A stretch of DNA of 64,000 nucleotides, from contig NZ_BMPW01000029.1 of NCBI RefSeq assembly GCF_014647795.1, positions 1 through 64,000 on the forward strand, given 5' to 3'. Below the pieces are notes generated by a model. That model worked only from the letters and a program-made list of their open reading frames with translations, was not told where the DNA came from and made no database searches. The stretch is from Actinoplanes campanulatus (GTDB lineage Bacteria > Actinomycetota > Actinomycetes > Mycobacteriales > Micromonosporaceae). Shown here one piece after another: positions 22,824 to 31,475 of this stretch (its first letter is position 1; every line of letters starts with the position of its first letter). A program made the position numbers and the translations under genes.

Positions 22824-23811
22824 CCGGCTCGTGCTTCTCGCACAGCAGCAGAATGCCGCCGGGGACACGGCATCGGACGATCTCGCGAACCTCGAAGCCG
22901 CCCGCGGTCAGGACGTCGCGCCAGCCGTCGGCGGGCAGCAGGGTCTGGCGCACCAGCGCGTGCACGTACGTGAACTCCGGCGTGAAGGGCTGGCCGGGCT
23001 CCCCCTCGGTCGGGGGTTCGATCTCGCCGACGAGCAGCTTGGCGCCGGCCGGGAGCCGGGCGGCCAGGTCGGTGAGGTAGCCCAGCAGGGCGTCGCGGCC
23101 GCCGGCCAGGATCTCGTGCAGGAGGTAGAAGGTGACGACCAGGTCGACCTTGTCGATCCCGGAGATCTCGTCGAGTGCGCGGACGTCGGCCCGGACCAGC
23201 TCGATCCGGTCCTGCATGTGGTTCGCCGCGACGGCTTCCCCGGCGGCCGCGTGGGCCGCGTGGTCGACGTCGACGCCGATGCCGCGGGCGCCGAACCGGT
23301 CGCAGACGGCCATGAGGAAGCGGGCGTTGCCGCTGCCGAGGTCCAGCACGGTGCCGAAGGAGATCTTCGCCAGGGTCTCCATCACCTGCGGGACGACGTC
23401 GGTGCGGGCCATCATCGCGGTGCCGCCGGCGACCCACCGGCCGTCCCGGGTGACGTCGGACCCGTATCGCATGCTCTGCGCGAGGAACGCGTCGATCCGG
23501 CGCATCGGCTCGCCGTATCCGCCGACCAGCCAGACGAGGAAGCCGCGATCGGCATACACCCGGGCGCCGTACTCGGTCAGGACGAAGCGCTCGCCCGACT
23601 CCCGCAGGACGCCACGGTGGCACAGGTATCGCAGCGTGGCGGCGAGCAGCGGGTCGCGGCCCTCCAGGGAGGCGAGAGTAATCCCGCCCTTCTCCAGTGC
23701 GGACAATTCGTCGGCCATTTCGAGCGCGGCTATCGCACTGGCGAGAGCATATCCGTGAAAGAGATCGAGAGCGGGGCGATCTTCCGGCTTGGTAGACACG
23801 GGAACAGACAC
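22807..23811 (-). CDS. SAM-dependent methyltransferase (O-methyltransferase-like)
   Basis: This is a 334-residue class I methyltransferase with an N-terminal winged-helix/dimerisation-like region and a Rossmann core. Motif I is [12 protein letters not shown] (from residue 155), then GIGVDVD for the acidic motif, and a post-I motif [11 protein letters not shown]. It probably methylates an oxygen (less likely nitrogen) on the cluster product, with S-adenosylmethionine as donor. I chose the GTG at 23811 because AAGGAGG lies eight bases upstream; the frame stays open to 23868 but no better ribosome site is seen. It converges on the PKS and their 3' ends overlap by 17 bp. It diverges from the aminotransferase across 71 bp that should hold both promoters. 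Confidence 0.85.
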   Translation of the reverse strand: MSVPVSTKPEDRPALDLFHGYALASAIAALEMADELSALEKGGITLASLEGRDPLLAATLRYLCHRGVLRESGERFVLTEYGARVYADRGFLVWLVGGYGEPMRRIDAFLAQSMRYGSDVTRDGRWVAGGTAMMARTDVVPQVMETLAKISFGTVLDLGSGNARFLMAVCDRFGARGIGVDVDHAAHAAAGEAVAANHMQDRIELVRADVRALDEISGIDKVDLVVTFYLLHEILAGGRDALLGYLTDLAARLPAGAKLLVGEIEPPTEGEPGQPFTPEFTYVHALVRQTLLPADGWRDVLTAGGFEVREIVRCRVPGGILLLCEKHEPVSRGR

Positions 23812-23882
23812 GAATTCGTCCTCCTTGACCCGAGCGCGAGAGGTCGACTTTATCATTCTGAATACCAAAATGGAGGGTGTGA

Positions 23883-25025
23883 ATGCCGATTACACCGCGG
23901 TCCGAAATTGTCGCGCTGCCGGGATATGCGGCACGCCGATCCGAGTCGCTGCCGGCGAAGCTCGCCAACAACGAGCTTCCGGAGGCGACGCTGCCGCCGC
24001 CGGTCGCCGCCGCGATCGCGGCCGCCGTCGCCGAGTCGCACCGGTACCCCGACATGGCCGCGACGGACCTGCTCGACAGGCTCGCCGAGCGGCACGCGCT
24101 GCCGGCCGGGCGGCTCGCGGTCGGCTGCGGCTCGGTGGCGCTGTGCCAGCAGGTGATCCAGGCGCTGTGCCGGCCGGGGGACGAGGTGATGTTCGCCTGG
24201 CGCTCGTTCGAGGCGTACCCGGTCTTCGCCAGGATGATGAACGCCACCGGGGTGCCGGTCGCCCTCGACGACGGTCACGCCCACGACCTCGACGCCATGC
24301 TGGCCGCGATCACGCCCCGTACCAGGATCGTCTTCGTGTGCAACCCGAACAATCCGACCGGCACCGTGGTCTCCGGCGAGGCGCTGCGGAGCTTCGTCGC
24401 CCGCGTGCCGCCGGACGTCCTGGTCGTCATCGACGAGGCGTACCGGGAGTTCGTCACCGACCCCGGGGTGCTCGACGGGCTGGAGGCGGTACGCGGTGCG
24501 GAGAACGTCGCGGTGCTGCGTACCTTCTCGAAGGCATACGGGCTCGCGGCGCTGCGGGTCGGCTATCTGGCCGGCCCGGCGACGGTCGCGTCGGCCGTCC
24601 GCAAGGTCGGCGTCCCGTTCGGCGTGAACGGGATCGCCCAGGCCGCGGCGGTCGCCGCCCTCGCCGTCGAGGGCGAGGTCACCGAGCGGTGCCGGCGGAT
24701 CGCCGCCGAGCGGGACCGGGTCCGCGGCGACCTGCGGGCGCAGGGCTATCCGGTTCCGGCGACCCAGGCGAACTTCGTCTGGCTCCCGCTCGGCGACCGC
24801 ACCGGGGACTTCGTCGCGCACGCGGCGGCGCACGGCGTGGACGTCCGAGGCTTCGCCGGTGACGGGGTCCGGGTCACCATCGGCGGCCCGGCCGGGAACG
24901 CGGCCTTCCTCCGGGCGTCCGGATCATTCCTGTCCGCCGGCCGCGAACTTGCGCAGCGCGGCGCGGTTGGGCAGGCCGGTCTTGGCCAGCAGGTTGCTGA
25001 CGTGCCGCTCGACGGTGCGCGGTGA
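23883..25025 (+). CDS. PLP-dependent aminotransferase, HisC-like (class I/II fold)
   Basis: This 380-residue fold-type I aminotransferase is closest in motif to histidinol-phosphate/aromatic aminotransferases: NPNNPTG at 154-160, VVIDEAY for the cofactor aspartate, and the PLP lysine K217 in TFSKAYG. It has an AATGGAGGG ribosome site before the ATG. In this setting it probably supplies or consumes an amino acid building block rather than making histidine. The normal family end is near residue 347, but no stop follows. The last ~33 residues are read through the antisense of the convergent LAL regulator gene, a 102-bp overlap. Whether that tail folds or matters is unknown. Confidence 0.88.
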   Translation: MPITPRSEIVALPGYAARRSESLPAKLANNELPEATLPPPVAAAIAAAVAESHRYPDMAATDLLDRLAERHALPAGRLAVGCGSVALCQQVIQALCRPGDEVMFAWRSFEAYPVFARMMNATGVPVALDDGHAHDLDAMLAAITPRTRIVFVCNPNNPTGTVVSGEALRSFVARVPPDVLVVIDEAYREFVTDPGVLDGLEAVRGAENVAVLRTFSKAYGLAALRVGYLAGPATVASAVRKVGVPFGVNGIAQAAAVAALAVEGEVTERCRRIAAERDRVRGDLRAQGYPVPATQANFVWLPLGDRTGDFVAHAAAHGVDVRGFAGDGVRVTIGGPAGNAAFLRASGSFLSAGRELAQRGAVGQAGLGQQVADVPLDGAR

Positions 25026-27815
25026 CACGTGCAGGAGGTCGGCGATCTCCCGGTTGCCCATCCGCCCGGCGAGCAGTTCCAGCACCTCGAACTCGCGTCC
25101 GGTGACGCCCACCGACCGCAGCTCCTCCGGGACCCGGTCGACCCCGGCCCGGCGCTGCGGGACCCGGGCGCCCGACCTGCGCAGCAGGGCCCGGCAGGCG
25201 TCGGCCACGGGACGGACGTCGCGGTCGTGGAAGTACCGCTCGGCGGTGCGCAGCCAGCCGGGCGGGTCGCCCCAGCCGTCCACGATCGCCGCCTCGGCCA
25301 CCAGGCGCAGGCCGAGGTTGCGGCTCATCTCGAAGGGCTCGGCCGCCTCCAGGGCCGCGGTCACCGCGTCCGCCGCCTCCGCGCCCCGCCCGGCCCGGCC
25401 GAGCAGGATCGCGTACGCGAACTGGGTGAACTGCCGGTCCCATCGCAGGGCGCTCGCCGGGTCGACGGCCATCGCGTCGTACTCCGCCCAGTCGGCTTCG
25501 CCGGCCAGCACGCGCATCAGCAGATGCAGGCCGTGCCGTCCGGAAAGGTAGTAGATGCTGGGCCCGCCCTCCACCCCGGACATCGCGCGGGCCAGCTCGT
25601 CGTGGGCGAGCCGCCGGTCCTCGCCGAGCAGCGCGCAGAACGCCCCGGCGAGCCCGTGCGCCCGGGGCGCGTGCAGGGCGAGGTTGCCGCCCCACCGTTC
25701 GAACTCGGCGAGCGCCGCGGTCATCGCGGTGCGGTCGCCCTCGTGCCCGGCGCACACCGCCCGCAGCAGCAACAGGTAACGCGTGGTCTCGAGAAGCTTC
25801 AGCCGTACGGTGGAGTCCAGCGCCTGATCGATGAGGGCGCGCGCCGCCGGGTAGTCGCCGCGCAGGATGGTGTGCAGCGCGATGCTGGACTCGGCCTGGT
25901 AGTGGGCGGTCACCGCGCCCACCCGGCCGGCCTTGTCGCGGGACTCCTCGAGCCGGGTCGTGTCCGCGTGCCGCAGGGCGTCGTCGTTGCCGAGGCGGAT
26001 CAGCGCGTGGATCTCCCAGATCGGCAGGCCGTGCCGGGCGGCGAGGACGTTGGCCCGTTCCAGGCAGCGGGTCGCCTCGTCCGGGTTGCGGTGCCGCACG
26101 ATGGCGCCGAGCAGCTGCCACGCCTGGCAGGCCACGACCGGCAGCGGTACGGCTTCGGCGACGGTGGCCGCGTGGCGGGCCAGCCGTTCGGCGCGGTCGA
26201 ACTGGTCGGCGCCGGTGATGTCGAGGGCGAGGTGGGCCTCCACCACGTCGATCGGCGCGATGTCCTCCGGGGCCGGAACCGGGCCGAGCAGGCCGCGTGC
26301 CACCGTGGCCTGGTGCACCGCCTCGTCGAGCCGGCCGGCCACGGCGGCCGCCCAGGCGACCTGGGTGTGCAGGCGGGCGCGTCGCCGGGGGGTGAGCCCG
26401 CGTACCTGATCGAGGGTGTTGATCGAGGTCAGTGCCCGCTCCACCTCACCGGCCTCGGCCAGGGCCAGCAGCAGCTGTTCGAGGGCGTCGGCACGGTCCG
26501 ACGCGTCGGTCAGCAGCTCGGTGGCCCGGTCCAGCAGGGACACCGCCGAGGCGGCGGCGCCACTGGCGAGCGCCCGCCGGCCGGCCTCGGTGAACAGCCG
26601 GCCCGCGGCGGGGCGGTCGCCCGCGTCCAGCCGCAGCCGGGCCGCCACCTCGCACCACTCGCCCGGATGGTCGGGAAAGAGGGTGTCGACGGCGCCGGCC
26701 ACCGTGGCGGCGAGCCGAACCTGCTCCGCGCGATCCATGCGAGCCAGGACCGCGTCCCGGTTGAGCTGGTGACGGAACGTGTACCAGTCGGCGGTGTACT
26801 CGTCCGGGGCCACCAGGTGACCGGCCAGGTCGTCCTGGAGCAGGCTCAGCATGACCCGGTCGGACAGGCCGGTGGCCAGCTGCACGACCGCGAGCGGAAA
26901 GCGCGGCCCGAAGGTGGCCGCTGCCGAGAGCACCTCGAGCGTCTGCGGCCCGAGGATGGCCAGGCGCCGGGCCAGCGGGCGGGTGAGCTCCGGGGTGACC
27001 GCGGCCGCGTGCTCGCCGAGCCGCCACGAGCCGCCGTCCGGGACGATCAGCTCCTCGTCGACCATGACCTTGAGCATCTGCTCGGCCATGAACGGGTTTC
27101 CCGCACTGCCCGCCCACAGCAGCTCCACCGCGCTCTCGGGCAACCGCGCCCCGTCGGCGTCGAGGCAGGCGCCGGCCATCCGGCGCAGCGTCGGACGGCG
27201 CAGCGGGCCCAGCTCGAGCATGGTGCACCGGCCTCGCTGGGTGGCGGTCCTGGCCAGCGCGTACGCGACGCTGTCGCCCTCGCGGATACCGCCCAGCAGC
27301 AGGGTCGGCTGCATGTCGACGTTGTCCACCAGATACTCGAGCACCGCCAGCGTCTCCGCGTCGGCGTCGTGCAGGTCGTCCAGGCTCAGCAGGCATCCGC
27401 GGCCATGACCGGCGAGCCCGGTGAGCCGGAGGGTGGCCTCGGCCAACACGACCAGGGACTCGCCGCCTCCGCTGGGCGGCTCACCCCAGCCGGGGATCAT
27501 CCGGCCGAGGATCGGTCCGTACGGTCCGAGTTCCGCCGGCTCGACGCGTTCCATCCTCAGCAGATAGAGGGCCGCCTCGGTGAGCGGCCGCAGCGGGGTG
27601 GCCGGGCCGACCGAGCTGGCCCGGCCGCGCATCAGGCGCATGCCGGCGGCGTACGCGATCTCGGTCATCGTGGACAGCAGCCGGGACTTCCCGATGCCGG
27701 CCTCTCCGGTGACGAAGACCGCGCCGCCGCGGCCTCCCCGTGCCTCGGCCAAGGCTTTCTCTACTACGCTCACCTCCCGGTCCCGGCCGATCAACATCGT
27801 CGAGTGTGGACGCAT
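24924..27815 (-). CDS. LAL-family LuxR transcriptional regulator
   Basis: This is a large ATP-binding LuxR regulator of about 963 residues. The N terminus has a Walker A loop GEAGIGKS (lysine ~43) and a Walker B-like LLSLDDLHD. A long helical TPR-like middle follows. The C terminus has a LuxR helix-turn-helix with GREFEVLELLAGRMGNREIA and SPRTVERHVSNLLAK. LAL proteins usually activate antibiotic clusters. I use the ATG at 27815; an in-frame TTG at 27860 is also possible, and neither has a clear ribosome site. It is co-directional with, and 75 bp after, the small peptide gene, so it may belong to the lanM transcript. Its 3' end overlaps the aminotransferase. Confidence 0.9.
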   Translation of the reverse strand: MRPHSTMLIGRDREVSVVEKALAEARGGRGGAVFVTGEAGIGKSRLLSTMTEIAYAAGMRLMRGRASSVGPATPLRPLTEAALYLLRMERVEPAELGPYGPILGRMIPGWGEPPSGGGESLVVLAEATLRLTGLAGHGRGCLLSLDDLHDADAETLAVLEYLVDNVDMQPTLLLGGIREGDSVAYALARTATQRGRCTMLELGPLRRPTLRRMAGACLDADGARLPESAVELLWAGSAGNPFMAEQMLKVMVDEELIVPDGGSWRLGEHAAAVTPELTRPLARRLAILGPQTLEVLSAAATFGPRFPLAVVQLATGLSDRVMLSLLQDDLAGHLVAPDEYTADWYTFRHQLNRDAVLARMDRAEQVRLAATVAGAVDTLFPDHPGEWCEVAARLRLDAGDRPAAGRLFTEAGRRALASGAAASAVSLLDRATELLTDASDRADALEQLLLALAEAGEVERALTSINTLDQVRGLTPRRRARLHTQVAWAAAVAGRLDEAVHQATVARGLLGPVPAPEDIAPIDVVEAHLALDITGADQFDRAERLARHAATVAEAVPLPVVACQAWQLLGAIVRHRNPDEATRCLERANVLAARHGLPIWEIHALIRLGNDDALRHADTTRLEESRDKAGRVGAVTAHYQAESSIALHTILRGDYPAARALIDQALDSTVRLKLLETTRYLLLLRAVCAGHEGDRTAMTAALAEFERWGGNLALHAPRAHGLAGAFCALLGEDRRLAHDELARAMSGVEGGPSIYYLSGRHGLHLLMRVLAGEADWAEYDAMAVDPASALRWDRQFTQFAYAILLGRAGRGAEAADAVTAALEAAEPFEMSRNLGLRLVAEAAIVDGWGDPPGWLRTAERYFHDRDVRPVADACRALLRRSGARVPQRRAGVDRVPEELRSVGVTGREFEVLELLAGRMGNREIADLLHVSPRTVERHVSNLLAKTGLPNRAALRKFAAGGQE

Positions 27816-27890
27816 GCGGGTGAACCTACTCGGGGTGTCCGCCGCGTAACAGCTTGACAAGCATTGCCGACAGTTCCTGGCCGGGCGCCC

Positions 27891-28133
27891 CTACAGAGGG
27901 GACGGCGGGCAGCAGCTGGTCTCCAGGATGACCAGGTTCTCCGCGCCGGCGCCCTGCACCGCGGCGGCGATCCCGGCCGTCACCACGGCTACTGGCAGGG
28001 CGATCTGGGCCAGAGCGGCCGCCCGTACGCCGAAGTTGACCGACGGCAGCAGGCGCATGCGGCCGACGGCGTGCTCGGTGGTTTGTTCGCACTCGCCGTA
28101 CTCGTCGTTCTCGTCGTTTTTGATCTCAGACAT
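27891..28133 (-). CDS. Putative class II lanthipeptide precursor (atypical)
   Basis: This is an 80-residue peptide starting three bases after the LanM stop, with a GAGGGGA ribosome site. It has an acidic N terminus (residues 1-20), a central hydrophobic stretch (about 35-60) and a Cys-rich end, ETSCCPPSPL. A GA pair at 63-64 resembles a class II leader cleavage site, which would leave a 16-residue core ENLVILETSCCPPSPL with T72, S73, S78 as possible dehydration sites and C74, C75 as thiols. Position and end composition make it the best LanM substrate here. The hydrophobic leader and sparse core are unlike well-known lantibiotics, so it could instead be a small membrane peptide. A weak stem CCCCT/AGGGG (27888-27901) overlaps the stop. 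Confidence 0.6.
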   Translation of the reverse strand: MSEIKNDENDEYGECEQTTEHAVGRMRLLPSVNFGVRAAALAQIALPVAVVTAGIAAAVQGAGAENLVILETSCCPPSPL

Positions 28134-28136
28134 GGA

Positions 28137-31100
28137 TCAGGTCCCCTCTGTCGGATGGTTGGCTGTCGATGCCAGGTCGTGGGCGGGCTGGAGCAGCAGG
28201 ACCGAGGGCACGTCGCCGGGGGCGGCGAGCCGCAGCAGCCCGTATCCGATGCCGGCGAGCCCCGTCAGCAGGCCGGGCGTGCTGACGTCGCCGGGTACCC
28301 CGCACACCGGGCCGCCTCGGCGCAGGGCCTCCAGCACCCCGCCGGTCCGGCGGCGCAGCGCCGTGGCGGCGGGGGAGGGCCGGTCATCACCGGACGCCGC
28401 GATCGTCGCGAGCACGTCGAGCACGCCCAGCTCGCCGTGGCAGAGCGACAGATCGCGGTGGGCCGGTCCGTCGGCCAGCGCGGTCACGTCCGCGGCCGGC
28501 ATCTCGTGCGGGACGCAGACGCCGGCGAGAGCCACCCCGGGATCGCCGTTGCACCAGCCGCCGCCCACGGGCGCGCCGTCGGCGGTCGCACGGGCCACCA
28601 CCTGCGAGGCCAGCCGGCGCCCGGCCGCGCGGTGCTCCGGCCGCGGACCGCATCGCACGAGTGCCCAGGCGATGCCGCTCAGCCCGTCGGCGAACGAGAG
28701 CGGCAGAGTGCCGTCGACGTGGTCGGCGATCCGGGCGAGCCGGTCGGCGCAGTCGATCTCCGCCTCGGAGGCGGGTCCGGGACCCAGGCAGCGGCGCACC
28801 GCGGACAGGGCGGCCAGGCAGCCGGCGAGGCCGTCGGACCAGCCGGGTCCGGACAGCGCCCGCGACGACCGGCCGGCCAGCGCGGCCAGCCGTGCGGCAC
28901 CGTCGCGTAGCGCCGGGTCGTCCAGCAGCAGACCGAGCCGGGCCAGGCCGTACGCGATCCCGCCGAGGCCGTTCAGGCCGCCCCAGCCGACCGTTTCGAC
29001 CAGCTCGGGGCGGCCCGCGAACAGGTCGACCAGCGCGGGTGTGCCGGCCACCGCGGCGCGGGCCTGACCGGCGTAGCGGCCGACGCCGGTCACGGCGGCC
29101 AACTGGGCCAGGAACAGCGCCACCCCGAGGTATCCCGTGCCGAGGCTCGCGCCCATCGGCAGCACCAGCCACTGGCCGTCGACGTGTTCGACACCCAGCC
29201 AGTTGACCCGCTCCTCGCCGTACATCCGGGTGACGACGGCGTCGGCCATGGTGCGGGCGGCGGTGAGCAGGGCGTCCGGATGCACGACGGGGTTCGTCGG
29301 ACTGGCCGGGGCCGGGACGCCGGGCCGGGGCGCCGGGTGGGCGGGCGCACCGCGCCGGGTGGCCAGCGTCGCTGAGATGATCCACTCCTGCTGCCGCCGG
29401 TCCACGTGGCCGAGCCCGGCGAGGGTGCCGAGGGCGGCGGCGACCCCGGCCCGGGGCAGCGGCACGGGGAAGCACGTGCCGTCCGGGGTCCGCAGCTCGC
29501 CGGAGCCGGCCGAGGCGAGGAACATCGGCACGTCGCCGTTCCACATCGCCGTGATCTCGTGCCCGACGAGCTGGGCCAGCAGCGGGTTGGCCCAGCGGTT
29601 GGCGTAGAGCACCGCGAACGCCTCGTCCCGGTCCAGCCCGTCGCGCAGCACGTCCGGGTGCGTCGTCTCGTCCAGGATCGTCGCGTACATCCAGCTGGGC
29701 CGGGTGATCACCCGGATCTCCAGATCGGCGCAGGCGGCGACGGCCGCGGCGAACTCGGCACGGTGGGTGGCGACGAAGTCGTAGGCCTGCCGGAAGCCGG
29801 CCACGATGGACTGCTCGTGGTCGCCGGGGTCGAGATCGGCGCCGGCCAGGCGGGGCCGGTTGGCCGAGCCGGTCATGGCGTACGGGCGGCGCACGAGCCG
29901 CATCCGGTCGGTGCCGGCGTCGAGCCAGTCCACCACGCTCGCCGGGCAGTGGCCGTCGCGGTCGCCGCCCAGCCCGGACAGGTCCGCGGCGCCCTGGTCG
30001 CCGATCACCAGCAGCGGCAGCAGGGCGGTGCGGTAGACCGACGAGGCGAGGGCGCCGGCCGCCGGGTCGGCGTCACCGGCGGGTGTCAGCTCGGCGTTGA
30101 ACAGCGTCTCGGTGTCGATCAGCACGGGGGTCCCGGCGTCGGCGACGACGTTCTCGTAGTGCATGTCGGTGGTGCGCAGCACGTGCAGCAGGGCGAGCAG
30201 CGCGCCCTGGCGGCGGTAGAACCGGTCGGCCTCGGCGCGGTCGGGCAGGTCGCGGGCCGCCACGTACGCGGTCCAGCCGTAACCGGACCGGGCGACGGTG
30301 CGTGCGGTGCCCGGGGACAGCTCGGGGTGCCCGGCCGACAGCAGGTCGATGAACCGGCCCATGACGACCTGTGTGGTCACGTCCCGCGGCTTGTAGACGA
30401 CGCGGCTGCCGTCGGCGAAGTCGACGAAGCTGACCGTGCGGCCGTTGTGGTGCCGGTCGCCGAGGCCGGCCACGACGGCGACGACCGGTCCCGGGTCGGC
30501 GGCACCGAGGAGAGAGCCGACCACCTCGTCGCGGTCGGCGGCCAGGCGGGCGAGCAGTTCCCGGGTCGCCGTCACGGTCGCGTCGGTGGCCTGGGCCAGC
30601 AGCCGCGCCAGTACGGGATACCGGGTGAGCAGCGCGGCCAGGCCGCGGGGGGACGCCATGCGGCGCGCGAAGTCGAGGAACCGGGCCCGCTCGTCGTCCC
30701 CGGTGAGCCGGTCGCGGGCGCCCCAGCGGTGCAGTTCGGCGACGAGCGCGCGGGCGGCCAGGTCGACGAGGTTCCGGCGCAGCGCCGTACCGAGGTGGAG
30801 AGCGACTTTCGGCAGGTCGAGCCAGTCGCCCGGGCCGGCGCCGGCGATGATCCGCTCGACGGCGTCGTCGGTGAACGGCCGCAGCACCCGGCCGAACGCG
30901 TCGCGCCAGTCGCCGTCCACCTCGGCCGCCGAGGCCGGCGCCGCGGCCGCCACCGCGCGCTCGGCGGTCGCCACCCACGCCGGCCGGACGGTCCGGGCGG
31001 CGAGGTCGGCGGCCGGCTCGGCCCGCAGCGCCGGCACCGCCTCCGGGTTCAGCCCGAGGTCGGCGAGGCGCTGCGTGAAGGGCTCGCCGGGGTCCGCGCA

Positions 31101-31247
31101 CGACGGGCCGGCGGCGGGGCCGGGGCGGATCCGCTCGTGCAGGGCCAGTGCGGGCGCCCACCACCCGGCGCCGAGGAGCTTCCCTTCGGCGGGGGTGGAG
31201 GGGACGGCCATGGCGAGAACGATGCCCGCCCGTTCGTACGCAGTCAT
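28137..31247 (-). CDS. Class II lanthipeptide synthetase LanM
   Basis: This 1,036-residue bifunctional enzyme would phosphorylate and eliminate Ser/Thr, then add Cys thiols to form (methyl)lanthionine. The N-terminal dehydratase (DUF4135-like) has VVYKPRD (K286), TTDMHYENV (about 359-367) and LIDTETLFN (D378). The C-terminal LanC-like cyclase keeps all three zinc ligands: GGWCNG (C899) and LCHGE (C936, H937). Length is normal for LanM (about 900-1,100). The listed ATG lacks a clear ribosome site; an ATG at 31211 is an alternative. Its only nearby candidate substrate is the peptide gene 3 bp downstream. No LanT peptidase-transporter is seen. It diverges from the SARP gene across 228 bp. Confidence 0.93.
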   Translation of the reverse strand: MTAYERAGIVLAMAVPSTPAEGKLLGAGWWAPALALHERIRPGPAAGPSCADPGEPFTQRLADLGLNPEAVPALRAEPAADLAARTVRPAWVATAERAVAAAAPASAAEVDGDWRDAFGRVLRPFTDDAVERIIAGAGPGDWLDLPKVALHLGTALRRNLVDLAARALVAELHRWGARDRLTGDDERARFLDFARRMASPRGLAALLTRYPVLARLLAQATDATVTATRELLARLAADRDEVVGSLLGAADPGPVVAVVAGLGDRHHNGRTVSFVDFADGSRVVYKPRDVTTQVVMGRFIDLLSAGHPELSPGTARTVARSGYGWTAYVAARDLPDRAEADRFYRRQGALLALLHVLRTTDMHYENVVADAGTPVLIDTETLFNAELTPAGDADPAAGALASSVYRTALLPLLVIGDQGAADLSGLGGDRDGHCPASVVDWLDAGTDRMRLVRRPYAMTGSANRPRLAGADLDPGDHEQSIVAGFRQAYDFVATHRAEFAAAVAACADLEIRVITRPSWMYATILDETTHPDVLRDGLDRDEAFAVLYANRWANPLLAQLVGHEITAMWNGDVPMFLASAGSGELRTPDGTCFPVPLPRAGVAAALGTLAGLGHVDRRQQEWIISATLATRRGAPAHPAPRPGVPAPASPTNPVVHPDALLTAARTMADAVVTRMYGEERVNWLGVEHVDGQWLVLPMGASLGTGYLGVALFLAQLAAVTGVGRYAGQARAAVAGTPALVDLFAGRPELVETVGWGGLNGLGGIAYGLARLGLLLDDPALRDGAARLAALAGRSSRALSGPGWSDGLAGCLAALSAVRRCLGPGPASEAEIDCADRLARIADHVDGTLPLSFADGLSGIAWALVRCGPRPEHRAAGRRLASQVVARATADGAPVGGGWCNGDPGVALAGVCVPHEMPAADVTALADGPAHRDLSLCHGELGVLDVLATIAASGDDRPSPAATALRRRTGGVLEALRRGGPVCGVPGDVSTPGLLTGLAGIGYGLLRLAAPGDVPSVLLLQPAHDLASTANHPTEGT

Positions 31248-31475
31248 GGGTGTTTCGCACCCACATTTCGCCGCCGGTCAGGTCGGGGCGGCTCACCGGC
31301 CACGATCCGGCCTCCCGGAGCCGCCATGCGGGCCCGGTCGCCGGCGCCGGAACCGTCGGTCGGCCGCGGCGGCCGGGGAGAAATGTGCGGGCCGGCGCCG
31401 GATGCGGCCCGCCGTTACCCGCGGCAACTCTGGGGCCACCGCGCGTGGCGATCACTACGAGTTGCGGAGCGAGCG

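Noticed and set aside
23883-25025. Aminotransferase as a histidine biosynthesis gene
   Set aside because: No other his genes are nearby and the context is a secondary metabolite cluster, so only the family likeness is kept.
27826-28092. Alternative 88-residue minus-strand frame overlapping the lan peptide
   Set aside because: Arg-rich shadow frame without ribosome site; the 80-residue frame has a good site and sits directly after lanM.
29406-31475. In-frame 5' extension of the SARP through the lanM region
   Set aside because: It is antisense to an intact LanM. The DNA-binding domain starts at ATG 31476 with a ribosome site.
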